This document shows, piece after piece, positions 50,401-60,113 of a DNA stretch of 64,000 nucleotides. Each line of letters starts with the position of its first letter. Positions within the stretch are counted from its first letter, which is position 1. Source of the stretch: Lineus longissimus (lineage: Eukaryota; Nemertea; Pilidiophora; Heteronemertea; Lineidae); contig NC_088316.1 in the NCBI RefSeq assembly GCF_910592395.1, positions 18,786,001 to 18,850,000 on the forward strand, given 5' to 3'. Both the position numbers and the translations under genes were made by a program. The notes under the pieces were generated by a model. That model had not been told where the DNA came from and did no database searches. It saw only the letters and a list, made by a program, of their open reading frames with translations.

Positions 50401-53196
50401 GTGCAACTCCTTGGTTGAGACGGCGATACACTGGTAAATGATAGTTGGTACATTCCATACACGGTGAAGAGTCTGTTGCTGTTAACATAGACATAGTTAC
50501 ACTGTCTTAAACCATACATATCACATGTTAACCAGTAGGTACAGTTGCAGTGACTCTGACTGAGACAAGGAGCCAAACACACTTTTCATTGTGCTGCTTT
50601 CTAAAACCCTCTACATGTATTTAATGCTTCCCTTCATATTAGTTCAAATAATACAATGTCAGATTGATCCTTGTCCAAACATTTGTAACTGTCAGTCCTG
50701 TACATATGGTACATGTGTGGACTGGGTTGTACTGCATAAAGGGCCCCCCCCTTGTTTGCTTGCAACATCAAAACAACTTACAATTTATGTAAGTCGGTAA
50801 TCTGATGTCAGCTCCAACATAAGCAATCTGAAACTAGCAATCCAATGTCCAATGGAAGTCCATCAGGCCAAGTCATGTCACCCCTAAGCAAATGAACTCT
50901 TCCAACTTGATTACAATAAAGTCAGGCTGGGTGAGTTCAAGGGGTATCAGTAGGTAAGTTAGGTGCCATGCTAATCCGTCTCCCATATTTTATATCATCC
51001 CGCCAGTTTTTGGACTTGGAGGTTTACTATCTAAGTCTTGATATTGAGTTCCTTCTCGACACGTTTCGGACAGACATCGCATTTCTAAAGCGTAACTGGA
51101 CCATGGTTGGTCGGCCAACGTTCATCTTGCCTGTCATGAACTGGAATATAAGTTGTCATTCCAATGGTGAGTGGGCCTTTTCCTGTTTGGAACTCAGGGG
51201 TGGTACTCCTTCTCAGTGATCAGATTGTTGTCTTTGATCCGAGTTCATACTGGGTATTGTTGACTGCAAGTACTTGAAAGAAGCTGTCAGTGATATCTAT
51301 GCTGGTTTTGCCCAATTCTGGTGACCCACCCCATCATACGTGTATTTTGTAATGTTAATGGATTTGAGCACAGCAACACTTGGCAACTTGTTGTACCTTC
51401 TCATAGCAAACAATGCTGTTTCGCGCATGTTCATAACTTGTCGTCTTAACTGGCTTTTAACTTCTGTGTGCTTATGGTACATGTACATGAATCTATATAT
51501 GTATCATTACATTGTATTTGTAGTATGTTAACATCAAAGCTTGAAAAGTAGATTTTTAAAGTTCCTTTCAAACGATTTACATACTGGCGACTTGATATCT
51601 AGAATAAGACATAGTCTCCTGATGTTGGGAAGGCCACTTTTCCTGTTTAGCCTAAGAGGATGTTACATTGAAGTAGATACAATTTAGAAAGATTCATTCA
51701 CTTGACTCCAAATGTAACAGAGAATTTCAAAGAATCTCGCAAATGTGAAAATATGATATGAGAAATACTCACATGGAAATAGTGATTGAGTCTGTTTTGC
51801 TTTAATCAACTTTCTTCTTATTGCTTGCTATCTGTCAGCAGATCACTCACAGAGTCTGCCTCTAGCTCTGGTGGCCACCATTCAGAAACTACAGTCCGGG
51901 TACATCAATGGAACAAGAGTACAGCTGGGCAACCTGATTGAGTTCCTGAGCACGTCATGTGTCACCAAGCTGACGTTCCTACCACAGCAGGGTAGTGAGG
52001 ATGGTGGGTAGCTTTATTATCACATCACTGCTTGAGACCAATTGGTCGTGGTTATGGTTATCAGTTAAGGTCCAAGTTTTTAACTGCCTTGCCCCGCTCA
52101 GAACTCAATGCTTACTTAGAAACACTTTAACTTTGATCATAGTTTCCTTTCTCATTATATAACACATCTCATTAACACACCTTACCTTTGGAAATGGGCC
52201 ATCTAGACCCTCTTTCTCCTTCAGATTACAAGATCAGCCAGTTCATCTCGAGTGTGGCACCGGCGTACACCCGGTCTCGTCTTCCCTCGAACATGCCCAA
52301 GGGCTCCGGCAGCCGTGAGAGCCTGTACCGGTTACAACGAAGACAGTCTATCCATGGCATTGTAAAGAGGACTAAGTCGATAGCTATAGACACAGATGAA
52401 GACTTTGGTGAGTAGAACATTTTCAGGCTCTTTCTCTGATGTGGCTGAGTTGGAACTTCATGTGTGCTCTTTGTCTGGGTTTTTTTCAAAACACAGGAAA
52501 ACGATCGAAGCTACAATTTGTTTCCTCTGGCGTGTTCTTTTAAGCTGCTTTGAGATGCGTGTTCGTCACAAGAAAATCATGACTTGACTCTGATGCTTAT
52601 AGGAATAGTAAAGTAAATCTAAATCTCACTTCAAACTCACTTGCTTTTAGTCTTGCAGTTATTTTCACTTTTTGAATATACTGTAGTCTAGAGATGCAAG
52701 ATGTTTAATAGGCTTCTCATTACATCTCTGCTGGTGTTTGACAAGTCTCTCTCTTTCCATCTGTCCATAGGTTCTTAAAGTTTGACTATTTCATGTATTT
52801 GATATGTTACAATGCAAGCTATTAGAGAGGTTACACCCTGTCTCAGTGTGACTCCCACTACCAATAATAAAGAGTCGATTGATTGTTCTCAGTAGGCCTA
52901 ATTGTCTGTCCAAACTATAATAAACCAGTGGAGTTATCATAGTTATCATATGTAAGCAGTTTCATATTGTATCTTACATAAAAAGAAGACAGTTGAAAGC
53001 CAGCTTAACCAGTTTATCTTGCATTATGCAGATAGTGAAAAAAGTGACTCAGTCCGGAGCTTTGGGAACTTACTCTCTCCTGGGGGGTCATCGGGCCCTC
53101 CATCCCCGGGGGGAATGCTCACTGTGGAAATAAATTGTGTCCGCAAATTATCGTCGGCCAGCATTAGTCAGAGTCTTGAAAATGAGCAAGAGTTTG
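44495..53196 (+). CDS. PHKA: Phosphorylase b kinase regulatory subunit alpha (PHKA), 5' part
   Basis: Regulatory subunit of the cytosolic (alpha-beta-gamma-delta)4 phosphorylase kinase that switches on glycogen breakdown. Exons: 44495-44572, 45112-45270, 45526-45825, 46081-46161, 46442-46582, 46817-46921, 47158-47334, 47592-47795, 48085-48163, 48367-48501, 48783-48892, then 49356-49500 or 51007-51166 (alternatives), 51842-52003, 52225-52407 and 53032-53196. The start [12 protein letters not shown] is the canonical PHKA N-terminus. The glucoamylase-like (GH15-type) domain follows: [67 protein letters not shown] and [11 protein letters not shown]. About 730 residues are present, against about 1,230 in vertebrate PHKA. 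The calmodulin-binding and farnesylated C-terminal part must lie beyond the window. Exon 14 introduces a basic Ser-rich segment (RRQSIHG, KRTKSIA). The phases of all exons agree. PHKA rather than PHKB is supported by the N-terminus. Confidence 0.94.
49356..49500 (+). other. PHKA alternative exon 12a
   Basis: 145 bp, entering in phase 0 and leaving in phase 1, flanked by tttag and gtgtgt. It encodes [20 protein letters not shown], then [16 protein letters not shown]. This is the closer match to vertebrate PHKA, where the block has Q-FYLALD--MIVEM and W-M-G-PT-TFP. Confidence 0.88.
51007..51166 (+). other. PHKA alternative exon 12b
   Basis: 160 bp, same phases as 12a (0 in, 1 out), flanked by ccag and gtgagt. 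It encodes [20 protein letters not shown], then [15 protein letters not shown], clearly homologous to 12a. It is slightly longer at its end (NWNISCHSN). Using both exons in one transcript would shift the frame. Confidence 0.85.
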
Positions 53197-53791
53197 GTAA
53201 GACTGGGTGCATGTTAGGAGTGATGGTAGATGCTATAGAGGCATGTGTGATCTCGGGTTGGCCTCTGGTGTACTGTGTTGTTTGCCTTCACTATGAGCCG
53301 ACGAGTTCACGTCTTTGCTGTCTAGATGGTGGTCGGGGTTCTTTGCCTGTGACTGCCCACATGATTGATATCAAGACACAAGTTGACGCTGAAAAAAAAG
53401 TATTTAAGTTCGTGTCCTTTTGTGCTGTACAATGTCAGAAATTGCTTATATTCAAATCCTAGCCTCATCAAGAAAACTTTCTAAACCAAGAAGCGCACAA
53501 ACCGCACTACACTTGGCCGTTTCAGGCTGGTGGCACTGGCCGAGGCTCGAACCCACGACCTCCTGATCACAAGTCTGACACCCTCACTGTGCCTTGTTCA
53601 CTTTCAGTCTGCCAATCCCCTTACAAACTGTGTCCATGGTTAACAACCTGCCTAGGCCATAGAATTTGATGTACCACAATGATGTTTTATACCTTTATTG
53701 TTTTGGGGCAGCTGTAGCACATTCTTGTGGATGTGATAACTTGCTCATGTACATGTTCATGTGTAGTGATGTACATTAGTGGATATCTTGG
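53197..53791. other. PHKA intron segment 5' of the retrotransposon
   Basis: Starts with the gtaaga donor of PHKA exon 15. A 147-codon frame running through this donor is intron read-through. A tRNA-like repeat lies at 53532-53593 on the minus strand. Otherwise nothing was recognised. Confidence 0.6.
53532..53593 (-). repeat. tRNA-derived SINE head
   Basis: Read on the minus strand: GGCAC at the 5' end pairs with GTGCC at the 3' end, which is followed by ACC. Between them lie TGATCAGGAGGTCGTGGG and the Pol III B box GGTTCGAGCC. Such sequences typically head tRNA-derived SINEs. The A box is poor and no tail was defined. Confidence 0.45.
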
Positions 53792-53985
53792 TGTTGTATT
53801 TGCACAGGTTACAAACGTAATAAGTCCTGAATTTGCCTTCTAACGTCCGGATCCTTTATTCTAACACTGCTTCACAAAATTATACACACCAAAGTCATAA
53901 TTGATAAAATAGTTCGTCGGGATGACGATTCGTGCACGTGATTATAAAATACTCGGGAGACTGGAATAACTCTCTATCGCTCTCT

Positions 53986-54016
<31 letters not shown>

Positions 54017-54289
54017 GCCGAGAGCGTGCGGACAGCTGTTTTGTATTCACGCGCAGCTTTGTCTGCACCAATCAGGGGGCAACGTTGATGCGTCTCCATC
54101 CAATGAGGAGCCGCATCAATGCTGACGTAATTGATCACGCTGGGGAGAATGGAGGATTAAAAGTAGACCGTGGGAATTTTCACAGGTATCTTATCTGATA
54201 CCCAATTCCAATAATCTCGCACACTTAATTCCAAGAATTACACATTACAGTGCTACTCATAAGAAAGGTTTTACAATTACTATACAACA
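53792..54289 (-). repeat. 3' LTR (left copy)
   Basis: 498 bp, no difference seen against the right copy. It contains a (CT)n tract (GA on the element's strand), a TTTATAATC candidate TATA region and an AATAAA on the element's strand at 53855-53860. These are the usual promoter and polyadenylation parts of an LTR. The 88-codon open frame inside is not a gene. Confidence 0.95.
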
Positions 54290-55292
54290 TCCCGCGGAAC
54301 TGGTAAAATATTTTACGAAGTTAAAATATTTTTTTTTTTTAAAAACAGTTAGAGGAATATGACTTTGGCTTAACACATAGTATTGTTGAATGGGGTACAA
54401 TCAATGATAATAAGGCTTTAAACGAGGTGTTCATGCAGCGAATGAACTTAAATTACATCATATGGTTCGGGGTTCCCAACAGTGTTCAGCCAGCGGCCGA
54501 ACTTAGTTACAATATATGTATTTTGTTCCACTTACTAATGAATGACCACTTCATTCATGACAAAGTATGAGCATAAGGTTACAATATAATTATACATTGA
54601 ATCATTAATCTCATGCTAAACAGCATGTTAAAATATACAATGATACAATGAAGTGTCAAAACCTCTGCTGGGAATATTGCGAAACTGACTGGACCGGTCG
54701 ACGAGGCATCTGAAAACTGTGGAAAATAAAGTTTAACTCAAAGAACTTCTGGATGACACGCGTATTTACAAAACCTCAACGAAAAAAAAATGTTGTTGTC
54801 ACAAAAGTATCCAAATTGCTTAAATCATACACTATTGTGTGAGCTGTCTCGAAACAGCAATTGCCACAAGCACTGCTTGGAGACAGAAACCCATCACGAA
54901 AATAAATCAGTCCCAAGACTGATGAGAGTTGGCTTTGCTAACATGTAGCCGTACAAACATCCAATAAAATAGAGTATTGATAATAAAATACTCAAACTGG
55001 AAAACTGTTCAATAGACAGATTACTGTTGCACAAAGCTTCATTGAAGACAAGTAGAAAAAAATATCACATCTATAGCTAATAGATGTTTCTACAATTATC
55101 CAACTAACAACTCACTAGCTTTTATAAAAATAGCAATGAGGGTGAAATAATTATTCTCATAAAGATTTGTTTTGATAAGCAATATAGCAACGTCTTGTTG
55201 TAAACACCAAATGACATCATTACCATAACAACGACAACAAGAAACCACTTGAGATGTTTTTAAAACAAACCATATTCTCAATAAATTGTCGT
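54290..55292. other. Retrotransposon region between pol and the 3' LTR
   Basis: About 1 kb without a convincing frame. No env-like gene is seen. The bases next to the 3' LTR (GTTCCGCGGGA on the element's strand) are only a weak polypurine tract candidate. Confidence 0.6.
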
Positions 55293-58200
55293 CTAATCAC
55301 TTTTCTCTTGGCTTTTCGCCAAAATATGTGACTTATCATGAATGGTCTTATCTTTGAACATTTTTAACGGGTTGGGACACCCTGTACATCTTATATCCTT
55401 GGCACTTAACACAAACTGGACAATGCTGACAACATGTGGTTCAAATTGAGGTGACCACCAATAGCTAAACTGTTTCTGCCCAAAAGGCACAGAGAGCAAG
55501 AGTTCTAGGCATCCATTTTTGAAACGCGCCCGTTTCAAAGTGGTGTAATCAAACTCTGAGGGAGATTGCCAAGTGAGCCGAGACAAATCATCCTGTTGCT
55601 TAGTGGACAACACAGAGGGAGCAATCATGCCATGGTTACCCTCGGCATGAGACAAATGAATATTGAAATCACAAAGTTCAGCCTGTGAGGCATAGATGTC
55701 GCCTCTATAGGTGGTGGATTCATGAGCGGAACCTGTCTCATCAGTGAAATCCAAAGCATAAGCAGCATGCACAGCTTTCTCATCCTGTGCCTTGTCTGCC
55801 TTATGAAGCAAGTTTTGCAACTGCTGGAGATGGGCTACATTTTTCTGACCTGTGGCCCTCAAAAATGCTGGTTTCAACCTTGCAAAATTGAAGATATCAG
55901 GAATGATGTTTCCCTTCAAATCTGCTATAATATAGTGTGTCCTATCCAAAACCTGGTGTATAACAAATGGGCCAACCCAAAGAGTCTTAAACTTTCTTGT
56001 GTTGGCCGTCATCCCTGTAGTGTTGGGTTTATGTAGATAAACCAACTGACCTTCAGCATAGATGGGAGATTTCTGAAGTTTGTTAGCAATCTTGGCATTT
56101 TGAGACAGTTGCTGGTGCTCTTGGAGCTGCAGCATACATTTGGACACATTCTGAAATTTCTGTCGCAGATGTTGGACATACTCAGCATGTGACCGTGAGA
56201 GACCTAGACATGGTTTGAAATTCAAAGTGGACAAATCAGCTGGTTCACGCAAGAAGAGCAAATAGAAAGGAGAGTAACCTCCCAAGTGAGCACTTGAAAA
56301 TGAATTGTATGTGTACACTGCTGTGGACACGAATTGAGTCCAAGAAACACCATACTCAAGGAGATTTGCTTTGATGAGGTCGGCAATGGATTTGATTTGC
56401 CGTTCAGCCATAAGACTACCATGGTTTTCTACAGAGACAAGCTTCTGTTGAATGCCAAGTGTCGCACACAGTAATTCAACAAGATGACCGGTGAGAGATG
56501 CTGCTGCATCTGACACAATTACAGATGGGACGCCAAACAGAGTAATCACCTTCTGGAGAAGGGCTTCACAAACAGTGGGGGCGTCAATTGTCTTTAGCGG
56601 GACGGCCACAACAAACCTGGTCATGGCACATGTCACGACTAGCATATGACGGTAACCTGATGGAGATGTGGGCATGGATTTGAAATCCATACTAATGGTC
56701 TGGAATGGTTCAAAACTGGCTGGAATGCGTTCATGAAATGTCCGCATAGTATCAGACTTTCCCTTAAGTTGTTGACACCTATCACATGATTGAATATACG
56801 AGACAATGCGTTGGAACATAGATGGAAAATAGAAATTTTTCCTAATGGTGAGATAAGTTCTGGTACATCCTCCGTGTCCCAGAAGCAAACCTGAGCCATG
56901 ATGTTGGCCTATGATGGTATCTATATACTTTTCCGGAACTGCTAATTGAAAACAGAAATTCTCAGAATTGGTGGGAAAGAAAATCCTGAACAGAATGCCA
57001 TTGAAAGTCAGATACTGCTCAGATTTGATGCTAACGACCCTAGCAGCTTTCTTATCTGCTGGCAAGATATCATGGACTAAGTAATCATAGATGGGTTTAA
57101 AATACGGAGATGTCTGTTGTGCGGTACTAAGCTGTTGTGCCTCAATAGGGAGATTGTAATCCCGAATCACCTTGCGTCTGATGATCTTCAATACCTTATT
57201 CAGAGATGCCTGATCAGGGACATGCTTGGTATGCATGCTATCAATCCTTGGAACCAATGGTGTGGGTCTAACCAGGAGATCTAAAATATCATCTGAATAC
57301 TCTTCAACGACAGAAGATGGAGGAAGAGCGGAATCAATGAGCCTAGGTTCATCAGCAACCTTGGTTGATGATTGAGATTTGTCATTCTGTTGGAGAACAA
57401 ATGGAATCACTGAAACTGGTGGTGCCACTGTTGATGTAACAATGGGCACACGTGGAGCTTTTGGAAGTATAGATACTGGTGGCACATTGTTTTGAATGCC
57501 ATTAACAAGAGGAGTGTGTGTAGGTGCAACAGACACTGTCTGCTGACAAGGAACATGTGTTCGTGGTTTGGGAATTGGTTTTGGCCTATGCAGAAGAGGC
57601 ACAGGAATGTTCATTTTCTTTGCATATGACCTGGTAACAATCTTTTCAGGAAGTGGCAGTGTATAAAATGCATGTTCCTGAACAGGGGTTGAAAGAGACT
57701 CTAATTCATAAATAACAGGTGATTGTGCCTGGAATGCGATTGGCATAATCCTATCTAACTCAGTATCATCATCTAGAGGAGCACGTGACAAGAAATCAGC
57801 TAACACAAGCTCTTTGCCTGGCATGTACGACAACTGAAAACTATAGGGAGACAGTCGCTCAAGCAGCTTTTGCAACCTAGTGGTCGGTGGCTGCTTCTTT
57901 GACTTTACAATCTGAACCAAAGAAGAATGATCAACAAAAGCCTGGAAAGTCCTGTCTTGTAACAAATACTGAAAAGCTGTTACATTGATGAGGAGTCCAA
58001 GTAATTCAAGCTCACTAACAGAATAGTTCTTTGCCGCCTTTGGCAAGCGCTTGGAATAGTATGCGATGATGCGTTCTTGCCCATCAGAGTATTGAGCAAG
58101 ATATGAACCTGTAGCAATACGTGAAGTATCACTATACAATCTGAATTCACCTCTAGTAGTGGGTGCATTCAAGACAGGTGGCTTGATGAGCAAGTCTTTG

Positions 58201-60113
58201 ATAGTATGAAAAGCTATCTCATGATGGGGTTGCCAATGGAAATGCTTAGATTTGCGTGTGAGCTCATGTAAAGGTGTAAGCAATTCCTGCAATCTAGGTA
58301 AATATTGACTCAAATATGACACAGCACCGACAAACCTTCGGACCGCTTTCTGACATGTAGGGGTCTTCATATTCCTAATAGACAAACACTTGTCATTCAT
58401 AGCCGAAATTTGAACAAAACCATCAGGAGAAATGGACAGAACATGACCCAAGTAAACAACTCTAGTCTGAAACAAGCGACATTTCTTAGGAGAAATCTTC
58501 AAGCCATTGGCAATCAAAGCCTGGAAAATTTGTTGCAGATGTACAGTATGCTCTTTCTTATCTTTACTGAAGATGAGAATGTCATCATGTACTGCACAGC
58601 AAAAGAGATTAGAGTTGGGAATATTAGAAAGGATATCATTGATTTTCTGAGAGAAAATGGACGGAGAAATGGACAAACCCATTGGAAGTCTACGATAGTA
58701 AAAAGTTCGACCACCGTTGTAGGCAGATATGCCGGTGTAGGCCTGTGCCCTACGAGACAAAGGTAGACAATGAAAAGCACTTTTCAAATCTATGACACTC
58801 AAGACTTTACAATTTGACTGACCGATTCTAGCTAAGATGGTTTTCAAAGGAGTGAAATCTTGATTTGCACAATGAACTCGACTATTTAAAAACCGAAAAT
58901 CTGTTACAACGCGCTTCTCAGTAGAATCCTTCTTCTTGACAAGCAAAATTGGACTGGAATATGATGTATGTCCTTGATGCAAAATGCCCAACTTGACTAA
59001 TTTATCAAGTTCCTTATCAATGAGAGGTTTGTTTTCCTCAGCGACCGGATATGGTCGGATATAGAAAGGGGTTTCATCCTTGAGATGGATGTCCACCTCA
59101 AAATTGGGACAAGTTCCAACCTCACCTCGAAGACTAAATGCTGGAGCATGGTTTTCCAAAATATCATACACACTGGCCTGTTCTGGCGTAGACAGAATAC
59201 TATGGTCTAATTTAACATCTCGCCTTAAAATGTCCCTAGCTGACAAATGCGAGTCTTGATCATCAACAGGTGGTTGTGACGGAGCACAGGGTTGATTTTG
59301 CTTGAGGCAGCTTGGAGACAAACTTTGAGTTACATGAATAAAATCATCCAAGTTGGTGAAGACAATAGGCTTGTCAGACCGAATATTGACGGGTTTACGA
59401 GAATGGTTATAAATACGAATAGGAGCTAAACCGTGTTTCAATTTGACCATCATGGTTGAAGGACAAAACCTAGACAAATGAGACGATGAATTCAATATGA
59501 GTGCCGAGTTTTTCATGTGATGGGGCAATTTGCCTTTAACATGAATGACCCTAACCTGACCTGGTCTAATGACAGTATTGACAGTAGGACGTAACCAAGC
59601 CTTCTTTGACCTGACCTTGAACGAATTTGTAATGAAATCCAAAGAACCTTTGAGTTCCTTCATGGTAGATGTACCCAAAAGAATATCAGGACCAATGAAA
59701 TTTTCAGCTATGACACAGTATACATTGAAATGGTTCCCTTGAATAGTAAGTTTAGGCTTAATGGCCTGTTTTGCAAACAAAAATTCTCCATTACCAATAC
59801 GAAATTTGATTGGTTTAATATCAACCTTGGGCAATTTGGACAAATAGGGGGAGTCCCTTACAGTTTCCAAACCAATCAGAGTCTCAGTGGCTCCTGAATC
59901 AAATAAAATGACCAAACCTTGGCCTGTGGGTAAATAACCTTTGGCATAATTCCTAGAAGTGAGCTGAATGTCAGCAGAGGATTCACCAAGATATTCAGAA
60001 TGTGGATTATACGATGAAGACAAATGATCACTAGAATGTTGATCACCAGAATGCTGAGCAGAAAATAGAGTCGGAGAGGCATCTAAGTGGCAGTTAGTGC
60101 TTCTCCTATCTAA
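55293..60113 (-). CDS. pol: Retrotransposon pol polyprotein
   Basis: About 1,607 codons open without interruption, reached from gag by a -1 shift. Numbering below is from an in-frame TTG at 60023. Aspartic protease: LFDSGATETLIG near residue 41. Reverse transcriptase: about 325-510, with IDLKSAFHCL, LPMGLSISPSIFSQ and the active-site box AVHDDILIF (VHDD at 478-481, where most relatives have YxDD). RNase H: about 615-750, with YSDTS, ELELLGLL and FVDHSSL. Integrase: zinc-binding His-His-Cys-Cys region ending SCDRCQQLKG, then catalytic acidic residues in SMDFKS, VSDAAASLTG and MAERQIK, and a C-terminal GPFVIHQV segment. No chromodomain was recognised. The frame has no ATG near its start, consistent with gag-pol fusion translation. 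Confidence 0.95.
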   Translation of the reverse strand, partial: LDRRSTNCHLDASPTLFSAQHSGDQHSSDHLSSSYNPHSEYLGESSADIQLTSRNYAKGYLPTGQGLVILFDSGATETLIGLETVRDSPYLSKLPKVDIKPIKFRIGNGEFLFAKQAIKPKLTIQGNHFNVYCVIAENFIGPDILLGTSTMKELKGSLDFITNSFKVRSKKAWLRPTVNTVIRPGQVRVIHVKGKLPHHMKNSALILNSSSHLSRFCPSTMMVKLKHGLAPIRIYNHSRKPVNIRSDKPIVFTNLDDFIHVTQSLSPSCLKQNQPCAPSQPPVDDQDSHLSARDILRRDVKLDHSILSTPEQASVYDILENHAPAFSLRGEVGTCPNFEVDIHLKDETPFYIRPYPVAEENKPLIDKELDKLVKLGILHQGHTSYSSPILLVKKKDSTEKRVVTDFRFLNSRVHCANQDFTPLKTILARIGQSNCKVLSVIDLKSAFHCLPLSRRAQAYTGISAYNGGRTFYYRRLPMGLSISPSIFSQKINDILSNIPNSNLFCCAVHDDILIFSKDKKEHTVHLQQIFQALIANGLKISPKKCRLFQTRVVYLGHVLSISPDGFVQISAMNDKCLSIRNMKTPTCQKAVRRFVGAVSYLSQYLPRLQELLTPLHELTRKSKHFHWQPHHEIAFHTIKDLLIKPPVLNAPTTRGEFRLYSDTSRIATGSYLAQYSDGQERIIAYYSKRLPKAAKNYSVSELELLGLLINVTAFQYLLQDRTFQAFVDHSSLVQIVKSKKQPPTTRLQKLLERLSPYSFQLSYMPGKELVLADFLSRAPLDDDTELDRIMPIAFQAQSPVIYELESLSTPVQEHAFYTLPLPEKIVTRSYAKKMNIPVPLLHRPKPIPKPRTHVPCQQTVSVAPTHTPLVNGIQNNVPPVSILPKAPRVPIVTSTVAPPVSVIPFVLQQNDKSQSSTKVADEPRLIDSALPPSSVVEEYSDDILDLLVRPTPLVPRIDSMHTKHVPDQASLNKVLKIIRRKVIRDYNLPIEAQQLSTAQQTSPYFKPIYDYLVHDILPADKKAARVVSIKSEQYLTFNGILFRIFFPTNSENFCFQLAVPEKYIDTIIGQHHGSGLLLGHGGCTRTYLTIRKNFYFPSMFQRIVSYIQSCDRCQQLKGKSDTMRTFHERIPASFEPFQTISMDFKSMPTSPSGYRHMLVVTCAMTRFVVAVPLKTIDAPTVCEALLQKVITLFGVPSVIVSDAAASLTGHLVELLCATLGIQQKLVSVENHGSLMAERQIKSIADLIKANLLEYGVSWTQFVSTAVYTYNSFSSAHLGGYSPFYLLFLREPADLSTLNFKPCLGLSRSHAEYVQHLRQKFQNVSKCMLQLQEHQQLSQNAKIANKLQKSPIYAEGQLVYLHKPNTTGMTANTRKFKTLWVGPFVIHQVLDRTHYIIADLKGNIIPDIFNFARLKPAFLRATGQKNVAHLQQLQNLLHKADKAQDEKAVHAAYALDFTDETGSAHESTTYRGDIYASQAELCDFNIHLSHAEGNHGMIAPSVLSTKQQDDLSRLTWQSPSEFDYTTLKRARFKNGCLELLLSVPFGQKQFSYWWSPQFEPHVVSIVQFVLSAKDIRCTGCPNPLKMFKDKTIHDKSHILAKSQEKSD

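Noticed and set aside
53019-53462. 147-codon plus-strand frame
   Set aside because: The first part is PHKA exon 15; the rest is read-through past a good gtaaga donor.
53932-54198. 88-codon frame repeated at 62498-62764
   Set aside because: Lies wholly inside both LTRs and starts in promoter-like sequence; its duplication only reflects LTR identity.
58410-58766. 118-codon plus-strand frame within the retrotransposon
   Set aside because: Antisense shadow of the reverse transcriptase coding sequence.
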